64,000 nucleotides of DNA from Hofstenia miamia. Lineage: Eukaryota; Xenacoelomorpha; Acoela; Hofsteniidae. Both the position numbers and the translations under genes were made by a program. This document shows, piece by piece, positions 1-12,681 of the stretch; position 1 is the first letter of the stretch, and each line of letters opens with the position of its first letter. Where the stretch lies: contig CABFPE010000005.1 in assembly GCA_900660155.1 (NCBI GenBank), forward strand, positions 3,964,524 through 4,028,523. The letters are read 5' to 3'. The notes under the pieces were generated by a model that was given only the letters and a program-made list of their open reading frames with translations, searched no databases and was not told where the DNA came from.

Positions 1-2506
1 CTACTAAATAACTAAAATGTTTAAAACAAGTATTCTGATTGGTTTTGATGGACATATTGTAAGCATGTTCAGAAGACCAAAGCGATTGACCCATGGAATT
101 GAGAGCAACTTAAACTTTAAAGTGCTTGCAAATCCCATGCTAATGCTTGAAATCAAATTGTAAGTGTCATTAAAATTTGAAAAGAACTTTAGGTTGCATC
201 TTTAAGGTATCAATGGAAATAAGTTGGTTAATTGTTTTAACCGCAAATTGAAGATATGAAACAATTTAATTTACAATTGAAATATCTAGCAGGAATTCAT
301 TCGCTTGAAAAACTTCCAAATTTATTTATTAAAGAACGAATTTATATATTTTTGAAATTTTAACACCATTTAAAATATGCTTTCAAGCATTAGCATGGAA
401 TTTGCAAGAACTTGTGAGAACTTTAAAATTTAAGTTGGTGTCATTTCCATGGGAATAATTAAATAGAGGTGCGGTTGTCAGAATCCTAGAAAAATAGAAT
501 TGAATATGATAAACTTTTTATCAATGGTTTAATTGGTTGCCTAGCAATTTAATGGAACCAGAACAATTCATTGCAATTTCAACGTGAATTGTTAATGAAT
601 TGCAATTATTACATTTAAGACTAAAATTGTATTATTAAAGCTGAAGTTCTCAGGTTGGAAAGTTCTTTCATTGACAATGGTTGTAATGAATTTCATCACA
701 TGCATAAAATAGATCGAATTAAAGTTGTTAAGTAGGTAGTTAGCTCTACACATACCCTTCCGAAATCCCTTTCTGTATAAGGCTGATGGAAATATCTCGG
801 AAAAGCTACTATTTGCAGATTTTGTGTATTAAATGTAAGATCTTTCTAGAAAAAACGGAATGGAATTTTAAAAAAGTGCATTGAAGAATGATAATAGTTC
901 AACAATAATATAAAAATATATATAAAATCAATACTATAAAAACATGGTCGTTTGTCTAAATGTTTTTTAAAATATTTTTTCAAAAAATCTTTCCCTGTTT
1001 GATATAAATATTGAAAATTTTTCTAGTTTTTCATCAGAGGGTTCGGTTTTACAATGGTAAATATCTGCATTGGAGTCCACAATAATTAATATATTACGCC
1101 AACTAGCGGCTGTAGGTTTAATTAAGTACTTAAAATTTCGTGTCGGGTTTCTGTATAAATTTTGCTAATGTAGTGGTAGTAAAAATGTGTTTGAATTCCT
1201 TATGATATAATAACCCATCTCCGTCAGAATTTTTTCGTTTTTAAAATCGGTCCGATCCTCTTGGAGCAACTCCAGCATAAAAACAATCCTATTCGCCACC
1301 AAGAACGGAAACTTGGCAGGACAATAGCTTACATATTTCTGAATGCTAAGAGAAAAAATTTGATATTCTGGTGCTCAAACGGCAGGTATTCGACCCATAA
1401 CAGAATTGCCTGAAATTTCGCAGAGTCATAGCTAACATATAGTCAAGTACAAAATATCAATTGCATGCCCTATTAATGTGATATATAATCAAACATTTAC
1501 CGAATATTATCGATAGCAGAATGAAACTAACAATTTATTGGTTTATAGATTAAATTGAATAATCATAAAATTTGTACCACTGTTAATGACTCGTATTCCT
1601 AATCTATTTTTAAGATAAGTAAAATTTAATAAGGGCCAAATCGTTTTTAAAATTAGAGGGAAAACCTTGTTGAAATAGGGTTAAATAAAAGTGTGTTGTC
1701 TCAGTAACTATTGGAAAATTGTACATATCTATCGTAATCCTTAGAATATATAGCAATTTGTAAAATTGTGTTAAGCATTATGATAAAAATACAAATATAG
1801 TAAGTTAAAAAAGCATAATATTTTAAGACTATTTAATCAAAAATGTATAAAGGTCATCGCAAATATTTCCTGCAATTGGGCTCAGGAGTTAGTATTATTA
1901 ATGGATATTTGGTATATATTCGTGTGTTTGAGGATTTTCAAAGTAGATAGCTACACGCCAACACCGCCGCAAAATTTAAACTGCGTGAAACGTATAATAA
2001 CGTAATAACGTATTTCATATTAAAATTTATTTCATCAGGTTGTCGTGTTTATTTCGTTTTCCTTGTCATTCATTGAAAGAATTGCGGTTTTTAATAACAT
2101 TGTAATCATACGCGTTTATAGATAATGAGTTTTGAAGCACCTGCATATTCATTCAGGACCTACTCTGATAATGCTGAAGAATGAACATGACGTTTATTAT
2201 AAACTATTTTACAATTGTTAAACAGATAGGTTTTTTAATGAAAACATAATTTTTGTGTAAATACACAAATCAAAAATTTCATTTTTCAAAGTGAGCTTAA
2301 TGGCCAAAGCTATTTCAAGGTGAACAAAAGTTCTAGTTAAAGTCATATAATTAGAAGTAAGTAGCCAAATACATTGTTCCTGACTTATGAGATTAGCTCA
2401 TTGGCCCATGATGACAAAAACCTAATATTTTAGTCCTAAAAAGTGGTAGAGGCTTAATGAACTGATAGATTAACTTCCAGGGCCTCCAGTCCTCGGCAAA
2501 ATGTAT
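1..2506. other. AT-rich non-coding DNA
   Basis: No open frame of coding character on either strand. The only recognisable content is a dispersed-repeat fragment at 1261-1420, listed separately. Confidence 0.6.
1261..1420 (-). repeat. Dispersed repeat fragment, family also at 21.4 kb
   Basis: Read on the minus strand it contains CAATTCTGTTATGGG (1394-1408) and AGCACCAGAATATC (1362-1375) in the same order as at 21411-21425 and 21474-21487 on the plus strand. The rest of the copy is diverged. It is probably an old non-autonomous transposon; no ends are clear. Confidence 0.45.
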
Positions 2507-2668
2507 CAGTGACGGCGGAAACGGGGGCAATTGCTTCTCATTCAAAATTAAAATTTTCAGGAAAAATCTTCCTAAATTTTATAATTTAAGCATTAAAAAT
2601 TCTTAGTTAAAATGATGGGTATTAAAGATGTATCTTGCCCCTAACCAAAATTCGTTCAGCCGCCATAG
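2507..2668. mobile_element. Short MITE with hAT-like ends
   Basis: The left end begins CAGTGACGGCGGAA and the right end, reverse-complemented, begins CTATGGCGGCTGAA. Both are followed inward by a GGGGCAA block. The interior is AT-rich without an ORF. No convincing 8-bp target duplication was seen, so the exact ends are uncertain. Confidence 0.4.
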
Positions 2669-3801
2669 ATTTCTGCTAGACACACAGCTTTATATTTAGT
2701 TAGTAAGCTTGAAAGATCTGAATAGATGTATGTTATATCTTGGTTTTGGTAAAATTTAAAAAATTGATAAAATACCTTCATTGAGTGAAGGCTTACTATC
2801 ATTCAAATACATTTTATGTGTTCACGAAAACTCATTTGTTAACAAATATTTTGTTAACTCTCTCTAATCAAACTCTATTTCAAATCAGCTGTATGCACGA
2901 GTTTTTCTAACATGGAAATGTTTACAATGTTTGTTTATAACACGTAGGCAGTTCATTCCCGGAAGTTCGAAATCAAATATTCATCCGCAGTAAGTTCTAG
3001 TACTCTTCGAACTCCATGTCATCTAAAGATTTAGTTTCTACTTCGAGAAGCTCATTTACATATATGAAGCAGCAGACTTTACTTTAAATGTTTGAAGTAT
3101 TTGTTAACATCTGAACTGTTGGGCAAGTAAACACATCATTGATTAAGAAGATATTCTTGTATTGATATTCTCTTATACTACTGGAGACAAAGACAGTGCT
3201 CTTTTACAATATCTGTAGTTTTCTTACTGTTTAAATATTTTTATGTAAACATTCGCTACAAATTCTCTCATTACATTTCATATATTTCAGAAAGTTTCAA
3301 TGCGTAGTGGTACATTTTAGATTCAAATTTAAATTCTGCGTCATGAATGTTTTCCAGAACGAAATTTTCTGACGTATCGTTATGTAATAATTCTCTGAAT
3401 TGGATGAATAATTTTATGTTCATGATATTTTGATGTTATTCTAAAATTGTTCTTGGATGCAGGGTGTTAAAATTATTGTTAGGTTATTGTTAAACTAGAA
3501 TGAAAAGCCTTGCCATTAATTTCCACAATGCATACTGGAGGCTGGTTTAACCGATTAGACATTTTTATGCTTAGTGATTTCACATGTAAATATATGACTT
3601 TATCCATTCATGTTATTTTCTTGATTTTTGCATTTATTTATAGTAATAATTTCAATACTTAAGTAGCAGATTTTTTTAACAGCAACAGCACTGACATTTA
3701 AGTTCTTGTAGAGTGACGTGGTTTTAAGTTTTCTTGCAATTTTTTCACAGTGTATTTATACAGAGAAATTTGAATTCAGTGTTGATTCTTTTAAATCTAT
3801 A
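2669..3801. other. AT-rich non-coding DNA
   Basis: No coding-like frame, no repeat structure recognised. Confidence 0.5.
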
Positions 3802-3802
3802 N

Positions 3803-4273
3803 CTGGAGGATTCATCTTCATTCGTTGACACCATTTCAATCTTAGTAGCCGTTGTTTGTTGGTTAAAAACGGTTTATGCACTGCTACACGTCCTTGGAGG
3901 TTATATTGGCAAAGAATTCTTTGGACTGTTTTTACTGTCACTGTCTCACCATCCATCCACTCACTCCTGAGCTCACTGGCCGTCATCTTCAGTTGGAATT
4001 TGATAATCTGACTAGCAATCTTCTTGAATTTGTGGTAGATTTTGGAGGGCTACTTGGTTTTTCTTCTTTTGGTGGCTCCCAGTTTGTAGAAATCTTTGAA
4101 TAACTGCCCACAGCACTTTTGGACGCGTTGACCATGCTGGATAACTGTGCCAAAGAATTTCCATCAAGGTGTTTGGTGATAATAAGTTGCCAGACGGAAT
4201 CAGATGTGTCTCTTGGCATAACGCGCAACTGTTATTGTAGAACAACTGTATAAAATGACTCACATGCAATATG
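3803..4273 (-). pseudogene. Tc1-like transposase fragment, frameshifted
   Basis: On the minus strand an N-terminal helix-turn-helix region (from about 4228 to 4060, with QLSSMVNASKSAVGSYSKI resembling the Tc1 paired-like HTH) is followed, in other frames, by VIQRF..TGS and then a second HTH segment with TVQRILCQYNLQGRV and a basic KPFLTNKQRLLRLKWCQ stretch (about 3930-3803). The DDE catalytic region is absent. At least two frame changes break it. The fragment is bounded on both sides by single n positions (3802 and 4274), so it is an isolated contig whose placement is doubtful. The function in life would have been cut-and-paste transposition at TA sites. Confidence 0.8.
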
Positions 4274-4274
4274 N

Positions 4275-4340
4275 TATATATATATATATGCAGCCTTGTG
4301 CATAATAGTTCGGACTAATGTTTTTCACATTAACGTTGTT
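4275..4340 (+). mobile_element. Tc1-like terminal repeat next to a TA tract
   Basis: A (TA)n run ends at about 4290 and is followed by CAGCCTTGTGCATAATAGTT, which resembles Tc1-family terminal repeats reading to the right. The partner end was not found within the next kilobase, so this is a solo or truncated end. It is not in the orientation expected for the closing end of the neighbouring transposase fragment. Confidence 0.35.
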
Positions 4341-7300
4341 CTCTTCGTTGTTACTGGTACTTTGAAAGTGTGAATGTACCTGTTAGCATTAAGCTCTAAG
4401 CTTAACATTTCTGACAATTGCTGAGTACTTATATCATTATTCAACGCAAAATTTGCGGTAAAACAATTTCCTTTGAAATACGAAAAATTATGCTTACGAA
4501 TTTTTTCAATGATCAAAGCCAAAAGTAATTTTAACCATTTCACATTATTAAAGAACCGGTCAAATTTCGCCATTAGCAAAATTAGGGCGCCCTTCTAAAA
4601 TTCTAAACTAACATGCTGTTCCTAAGCAAATTTAGCCCTTAATTCCAAAATTTGTCCGCAGTTGAAAGTAGATTCGATAGATGGATATTTTGTGCATGAA
4701 TAGACAATTCACCGAATTTTAAACAAATGTGGGCTATGTGTTGTTGAGCATAAATAGATTGGTTGGTTTTTGTTCCATTTTTAATAATTTGAGAGTTTTT
4801 AAAATTATAGAATACTATTCTAAAATTGATTATTGTGATTGGATAATTAATGTTTTTTGGTTTGTAATAAAGGCATTGGCCCTAATTTTTGTGCGTGTTT
4901 TAGAATACAATAATGACAAAAAGTTCAGCAAAGTTGTTTTATTCACAGAAGCAGAGACATTTATAGATGTGCCTGATTATTAATGCAGATGGAGATCCTT
5001 TGATGATTTGTTCAAAATTTCAGAGAATCAACAGCATTTCTGAGCTTATTGAAGATTATTGACGAAGTAATTAGTTATTGAAACTCCAGGTAAAGAATTT
5101 TCACATTAATACCAAAGCATTTTTTTGTAAAGCACAATAAATAACAAGAATCAAATGTTTAATATGTTGTAGAAAAATCCAGATAGACATGCTTAATGAG
5201 ACATGTTGGACCTGGTTTTTTATTTATTTCTATAAAATTAGATAAGTTCAATGCCTATGAAATGTGTGTTTTCAGAAGGTGTTAAACGATACATGACATG
5301 TGCCAATTGCAAAATGGTGATTTTGCTTAACAATGTTTAAGCTCCTTTGTTAATGTAAATGAACATTTGGAGAAAAAATGGAAGGAATTCTTTAATCAAT
5401 GAATATTTTTAAACAAATAATATCAACTTTAATGAGCTTTAATTTTAATGAAGTGCCTTTTAAACTAACCTAAAATTCATAAATATGTGATTCGTAGCAA
5501 AGGAAATTGATACGATGTAGTTGCGAACGAATTAAATTAAAAATATGCATTTTGTAATTGAGCAATAACGCCAAGCACTTTAATATTAATGGCGAATTCT
5601 TTTTTGTAAATATTGTCAAATATCACCAATATCCAATTTGCGTCTTTATTATCGAACGCAGGGTCACGCTGAAAGATTTAATGAAGCAAACAAAATGGCG
5701 GGAAAGAATGTTGATATTTTTAATAATAAATTTGTTTCAAACTTGACAAATGCACCTGGCATCGTATTTGAAATAAAAGCCCACAAGTTTCATTGCAGTC
5801 TATAAATACAAGACTGTTTTCTTAAAAATGGGCTTGTAATTTTGTATCACTTAAATTTTAATGTGCCTCTTTGTTCTATTCAGCGATGGAATTTTTTCCA
5901 TGCTGAATTAATTGCGCAATTTATTTTAACTGATATTTTCACAATCAATCATCTCTGGCTTTGGAAATAGTTTTTCTTTCCGCCAATAAACTCTCTTTAA
6001 CTCAAGAGCTAATTCAGCATTCGATAAAATTTCTAAATTTCACTTCTTTCTACCTGCTAAATTCACAAGAAAAATATTTGTTTTACTCGTTTTTTCATTT
6101 GACGCTGGTTTTTGAAGGTGGTACCAGAGCAGACTGGTATTCATAATTTCAACACCTACAATTGAACTTTCTTTAATTTTCATTTTTATATTTTTCAGCA
6201 CAGTATCCCAAATTGCATTTTATAAATTGAACACCGGACTTTATCTTTATGTGTACGCATTAAGTTGTATTCGAATTCATTAGATGAGTCTCTTTACATT
6301 TCCAACATATTTTCAGTTAAAAAAGTGCGGGGGATTATTATGCACATTTAAAATATCAACATTGTATGGTTTTAAATTTTTAATAAATGCGTTTTTTGCA
6401 CATAATAAAATTATAAAAATTTCTCTACTATTCAATAGCAGGGATGTAACTAGGACTCTGCTTTGCAGGTGCAAAGCGTTTTACCATCGTTGGATTCAGA
6501 TGTTTTTGAAAATTTGTCTATGTTTTTGTCAGGGACGTCGTCAGAAATTTAAAATTGGGGACCAAAGAAAAAATGATCTGTTGTCAAATGAATAGCTTGC
6601 ATTATGACATACTTAGATGTAAAATTTGACGGACATATGTTAATAAATAAAGTATAAATATAAACCCCATGAAAAGCCATTGAAACACAACAATTCTATT
6701 ACAAATGCATGTGACAGTTCAGAAATAACACGAAAACTAAAAATGTTGTATATATTTTGGGGCGATATGCACCATTAGCTACCTTCTTGGCTAAGCCTCT
6801 GAAGTTTATCAATACTTTCTTATTCAATTTTTATTGTTTTTAACACAAGAACAGCGATTACTCCTTGAGAATAAATTTATATCCGATGTTTTTTGCTTTT
6901 GCGATTATTCTGATTTCTCACACATGCTTAGTTTTTTCGATGTAAGTTTATATTTCTTATTAATTTTTAAGAGTGTTAGTTTTCATCTCGTGCCTCTATT
7001 AAATATTGTATTTTTTCCTTTATGTAAAATTTTACTACAAATTTGAATGTAGTAGTTATTTGTGCAATTTGTAACAACGATTTTTACAAATTTCAGAAAT
7101 ATTGATGTGCAAATATTGGTGAAATCTGATTACCTTACAAATTTTCATGAAAATTTCAAGATAATAGGATTTCTTCAAAGTGTTCACATCAATATTTCTT
7201 AATCATTTGTGGCCATCTTTGTGTTAAATTCAAATTTTTGTCGGATTTGGCATGAATCAAAAGCAAATGCAATATTATTTTAGTTAGTTTCTACACAGAA

Positions 7301-10300
7301 GCAAGAGGGGAAACTAAACGTCTGATATGAAAGTTCATAAGAAATTTGAATTAAAAATTTAACAATTAGCATTACGTCAAAACTAAATATTTTAATTTTG
7401 AATAGCGTTTGAATGGAGTTCAGAAACGTTTGGCAATTAATGTGCACGGAAGAAAACCAATAACTTACCAAAAATCAAGGTGTTGAAGTTACATGAAAAT
7501 GAAATGAAGGTGGCTGAAAGCGTTGAAAATTGTTTTCCTGATGCACTCTTGACTTCGTCCATGCTCATTTATATATATTTCATAAGGTTCTTTTTGGAAA
7601 ATCTTTCTAACATTAAATATGATCAAGATCTCGATGCCTTTTATAGGTCTAACTTAGGCTTATTCAGTGCCCGCTTGGAAATTGTCGAAAGCTTGGTAAA
7701 TTATGTAAACATTTTTAGTAGTGGCATTCATAATGATTTGAAAGTAAATGCTCTCAACGTGAGGTTGACCACTTTACCATATTCAAAGCCTGCTAATTAA
7801 TCAGCATGGGGCGGCTGCTTTAATCATTCGACCTAAACCAATTTAAAAGCAATTAATTTGTTTATTTAAGTACTGTCAATTATCCTTAATTAATGTTTAT
7901 TTTTATTAATGGTGAACGCAGATCAGACGGCATTCAAACCAATCTCAAGATATCGTTGTGCAATAGGGCACCTCCTTCCTGAATCCAAATTTGAAGCTTC
8001 ATTTTTCAGAAAATATATGTACTATTTTATATATATATATATATATTACATACTTTATAGAGTAATGCATAAAAATTTACAGTAATTTCGTGACAATGTC
8101 AAACAGCGTATCTACCATATAACTGCTCTAGCTATAAAGCATGACTCCCAGATATACATTAATGAATTTTATCAAAGCCGTATTATTATGAAACAATTCA
8201 CATCACATTCGTTGTTCAACAAGAACTGAGTTACATATACATACCATAAAATAGGAGGGAAATCGTTTTTTATATTGGGTCAGAACACCAGTAAAGAATC
8301 TACGGGGGTATTTCGCGAGTGGGGTGGTAATTCCCTTCCGGGGAAAAAAGAATTATCCGCCGTAGAAACATCATTAGATTAATATGCAATAAAGTTAATA
8401 TGAAACTAAAATACATTTAATGATGCACTTAGAAGTTAGTCAAACATTTTTTGAAAATTATTTACACATAATGAGATGCAGCGGGTAATCACAGTAGCAT
8501 TCACTTGATATAAGGCTGCATTCATTATCGTTAATTTTTATGTGGAAGGAAAATGGAAGCAAGCAGGCAAGGTTTCCGTGTCCTTGTCTATCATAAGATA
8601 CGTTGTAAAATGAACTTTCTCTGTATGTAGACAGTGCATTCTACACCAAGGTTATTGTTAGCTTAACTCAATTATTAAGCATGTTTAGGGCTAAAACACT
8701 GATGCCCATGGTTAGGAAACGCATGCACCTCAAAAATTTCAAATATGATATGCCTCTAAGAAATGTATCATATAAACTTAAAAATAAATAAAAGGCAGCA
8801 ATATCAATTGCCTCCATGTCCATGCTTGTAGCCTTTCCATGTGTGGTCATGTTTTAGTCTTAGAACTATATTAGTTAACAAACTGACAGTTTTACTTTAC
8901 TGATTTTCTCACACTCTGTAAATAATTTATGTTAAACAAGTAATATGTAGTAGTTTTGGCATAAATACTTGAAGTCAGTGGCCTGCCTTTTTCATGTAGG
9001 GTCGCATGACAAGCCTTCAATGGAATCTTTACTAAATTTTGTATTAAAGTTAACTTCATTTAAAATATTCAATAACTAAGTCGATTTTTGTGTCACTTTC
9101 GAACGTACTGCCATACATTTTTTAGAAGTATGGTAGCCGCTTGCTTTTTGGAATACTCATGTATTTGCGTTGTACATTACTCTAGATATGTAATAAACAG
9201 TTTGCTTGTAATCACAACTTAGGATTAGAGTTAGTAAGAGTTTGGTATATTGTATTATCTTGTCATGAATTCTTTGGCCATAAACGTCAAATATCGTCAA
9301 ATTTAGTTATACTTTAAATTGAAATTTACATTATCTGGGTGTAATTATATGTCCTGTATAAAATGACTTTCTATTTGTATAACATATGTGAAATGGTATT
9401 TTGCAATGCATAAATTCACTTCAACTTTGTCCAGGTTATGATTTAGTTAAACCCCTAAAGGTTGGACTTGTACCCCCGAAATTTCAATCCTAGATTCAAT
9501 ACTGTAGTCATCTTTGAATAAATAGTTACCCCAGCCTTGCTTTGAATCATTGCAGCACACTGTCGTTGTATGATTTCGACATACCACTCTATTGAAATCT
9601 GAAGTTCTAGATTTAAATTTTATCGTATGGTGCATTTCAAATGAATGAACAATCATGCAAAAACATGAGCAATATTATAATTGGCAAATAATACATTTCC
9701 TAGAACAAAATCACAATCTTTAGCTGTTTTTAAAATACACACTCGTTAAAAAACACTCTTCGTTTCAAATCTGCGTGCAAAAGAAATTTCGAATGCAGAA
9801 TTCCAAAGGATTATCAACATAATTTTTGTTTTGAGTAGAAACGATCCATCTCCATAATTCTAGTTTTAAACTTGGTATTGCAACTATCCTCTTGGTATAT
9901 TCCTCTACACACGTTAAGATAACAATTTTAGGACTGTAGTTGGCGCTTGAAGAAAAACTGAGCTCTTTAGCTTAATGTTTGGCATATGGAAAGTATTTTT
10001 ACAAGATAATACAGACAGATCCTGTTAGCACTTATTATAATGAATACAGCATGATTAAAGTTTTATTTCTTCTGCAGCCTCATGCACAGAACTATTTTTG
10101 GGGTTGAGCATCGTTAAGTTGCAGCTTCATCACTCTTGTAAAAAATTTTCCTTAAACAAGGGAAAGTAGCCTCAAATTTCTACAAAATCAACAAAAATAA
10201 AAGTAAACAGTACTTCGTGCTTCATTTTTCAGTTTTCGAGAAATAGGTAAAGTATAATTTTACAAATGTAATTTCGGCGAAAATTAACACGGTTGAAGTA

Positions 10301-10586
10301 AAAAATATTTTCAGACTCGTTCTTTTCATATAATTTTGTACTAGAATCATATAAAATATACTGGCAGACAGTTTTCTAATGAGTGTTAAGTTGTTCTAAG
10401 TAAAAAATTGAAGAAAGATCCACAAACGTTTTCATTTAAAATGAATCTTTAGTGCTATTGAATATGCACCGTATACTTCCTCATCTGGTACCATTTTCTA
10501 ACTGCTTTTTTCCTCCATAACTAAGAAAGATGGCCTGAACATTCTTTAAGTACACTTAATGAAAAAAATAGATTTCGTCCTGTTTC
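4341..10586. other. AT-rich DNA without recognised genes
   Basis: Contains a (TA)n tract at about 8027-8046 and two adjacent transposon-end-like motifs, CAGGGATGTAACTAGG (about 6440) and CAGGGACGTCGTCAG (about 6530), each followed by unrelated AT-rich DNA. One unassigned open frame (7480-7800) is listed separately. Nothing else was supported. Confidence 0.5.
7480..7800 (+). CDS. Unassigned open reading frame, doubtful
   Basis: Open for 106 codons from a TTG, or 98 codons from the first in-frame ATG at 7504. The translation has a mixed, protein-like composition with a hydrophobic stretch around residues 28-42 and an acidic middle, unlike most AT-driven frames here. I do not recognise the family. 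No splice-site pair or neighbouring exon was identified. It could be a chance frame or a fragment of an unknown transposon. Confidence 0.12.
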   Translation: MLKLHENEMKVAESVENCFPDALLTSSMLIYIYFIRFFLENLSNIKYDQDLDAFYRSNLGLFSARLEIVESLVNYVNIFSSGIHNDLKVNALNVRLTTLPYSKPAN

Positions 10587-11499
10587 CAGTGCCGGATTTA
10601 GAGGGGGATCCCGAGATGAATCCCCCACCAAGATCTTTTGGCAAAGACCAGTCCAAGCTAGTCGCAGAAAACCTAGGCCTGATCCTACCTTTACCGAAAA
10701 ATGTCAAATTTCCCTGAAAACAGTTTTCAGTATATGTAAGAACAAATTTATTTGTTTAATTCGCTTATGTTTCATTTATACTAAGCAATTATTGTTCAAT
10801 CAAATCTTTGCATAATGCCACAAATTGAGTTTTAACAACAGTTAGCATCTGAAACGCAATATAGAGATTTGAGACGCTATAATGTAATATTCTTATAGTA
10901 TAGGAAAAGAACTCAATTCAAATGTGGAAAAAACATTTCCTATTCAAACCTAGTTGCATTACCGCAATCACAATTGCCAAAATAAATTAATTCATGTCCA
11001 TCTCTGTCTTTGATCAGTTTGGGTTAAGTTTTCTAAAATGGGTCAGGTTGCTTAGACTAAATTTCTAAAATGAGTTTATTGTTCACTTTAAAATGTCCTA
11101 GAATAGCAAAAGACAATAATAAAATCAGAGGCTCTGATGCAGTCTATTTCAGTGGCAAATACCCCTATAGATCTACTCCCAACAAGATTTGTTGGTGAAA
11201 ACCATTTCAACTAGTCGCAGAAAGCCTACATCCGCTCCTAATTTTCCCAAAAAGTGGCATATTTTGATGAAGAATAACATGATTGGATTTTGCTTTTCTT
11301 CAATATCATGAACGTCCATAGTTTTTCAAACATATGAAAGAACAAATTAATTCAATGTTTCATTTTCATTCAATCACTGTTGTTCAATCACATGTCATCA
11401 TAATACACAATTTTTTTTCAAGAACAGCTAGCAGAGATTGGAAATGCTATAATGAAATATTCCTACACGAATTACTGTATGAATTTTATGGTTATCCTA

Positions 11500-12250
11500 T
11501 TTTTTAGCACAGGGCAAGAAATCAATTCAAATTTGGAAAATTCACTTCCCTGTTTAAAAATGTGAGGTGACATGACATCACCCTCACTTGAAACAACCAA
11601 AGACCACATTTTGAAGAAATTTTGTCTTCATGATAAGTGGAACCTTCTTTGGATTGTAGGCTAGCCATCTGTTATTTTGAGTGTTGTGCAGCTGGTCTTG
11701 ACAAAATTTTTTCATCAGAGAAGAACTAGATTGCTCCTAGTTCAGATGAGTGTTTCACCTTGTTCAAACGTTTTTTAGCCTTGTCAGACGCCTTGATCGG
11801 GCCTGTTCTGTGGGAAGTTGCCCTTTGCGCCTCTTGTATGAATGGTAGCGAAGTTCTTCATTCAAGGCCAGGGTCTTCCAACACTTTCTCCTGCAGTTGT
11901 TGGATGAATTCTGGTGTACGAACGGAATTAGAACGTCTGCTGTGTTGTTTTCTACACGCCACAGCCTCGTAGTCCCATCACAGTTCTTCATTTCATGTCT
12001 TATTGCTTTTACAATGTTCAGAGAGCATTTTGCAGCTCTCTTGATTGCAGAATTGTGATGGCCGTCACGAATCATCATAATGCAGGTTACACATTTCCAA
12101 TATTCAGGTGGCCTTCACTTGTCTTTCTTTGTTGCCTTTGGCATTTTGACACCACTGTGTTTAGGCTTCATAATTACATTCATTTTTTAAAGATATCTAG
12201 ACTAGATCTAATAAAAAACTAATATGATGCTTGGCAAATTTATCCCGAAC

Positions 12251-12254
<4 letters not shown>
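11500..12254 (-). pseudogene. Decayed Tc1/mariner-superfamily transposase and its 5' terminal repeat
   Basis: The minus strand encodes, from 12078 leftward, a helix-turn-helix N-terminal half ending RYHSYKRRKGQLPTEQARSR, typical of mariner-like transposases just before the catalytic core. Continuing left past 11764, FFSDEK (first catalytic Asp), then NPKK/NRWLA-like residues and GDVMSPHIF appear in shifting frames with stops. The terminal repeat, read inward from 12254, is GGGTGTTCGGGATAAATTTG and is followed by a TA target dinucleotide at 12255-12256 that merges into a TATA microsatellite. The opposite end was not identified; the second and third catalytic residues are not seen. Inactive. 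Confidence 0.8.
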
Positions 12255-12290
<36 letters not shown>

Positions 12291-12601
12291 TACATATATA
12301 TTCATATATACATATATATTCATATATACACATATATACATATATATGTTTATATGTATATACATATATATACATATATCCCTATAAATACATGTATACA
12401 TGTATATATATATATACACACATATAAATATATGCATATATATATATATATACATATATGCATATATATATATACATAAATATTCATATATACATATATA
12501 TGTATATATGTATATACATATATCCATATAGATACATGTATACATGTATACATATATACATGTATACACATATACATATATCCATATAGATACATGTATA
12601 G
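12255..12601. repeat. TA/TACA-type microsatellite, about 350 bp
   Basis: Continuous alternation of TA with interspersed TACA, TTCA and TGTA units. All long Ile/Tyr-rich frames here are artefacts of it. It begins exactly at the TA target of the neighbouring mariner-type terminal repeat. Confidence 0.97.
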
Positions 12602-12681
12602 CATTAATGTAACGTGTGCACTGAAAAAAATTATATACTATAAGGATACACCCCCACCAGAAATTCTTAGATCCGCCACTG

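Larger units (their letters stand above)
10587..12681. mobile_element. Composite hAT-like element with duplicated left end
   Basis: The left end starts CAGTGCCGGATTTAGAGGGG at 10587. The right end, reverse-complemented from 12681, starts CAGTGGCGGATCTAAGAATT. Flanking 8-mers (CCTGTTTC and CTTGTATT) agree at 5 of 8 positions, a weak target duplication. A second, diverged copy of the left-end region begins CAGTGGCAAATACCCC at 11150; shared blocks such as CTAGTCGCAGAAA occur at 10658-10670 and 11211-11223, an offset of about 555 bp. A Tc1/mariner remnant and a microsatellite lie inside. No hAT transposase is visible, so this is a non-autonomous or scrambled element. Confidence 0.45.

Noticed and set aside
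12224..12604. Several long Tyr/Ile-rich open frames on both strands
   Set aside because: They are translations of the TA/TACA microsatellite, not genes.
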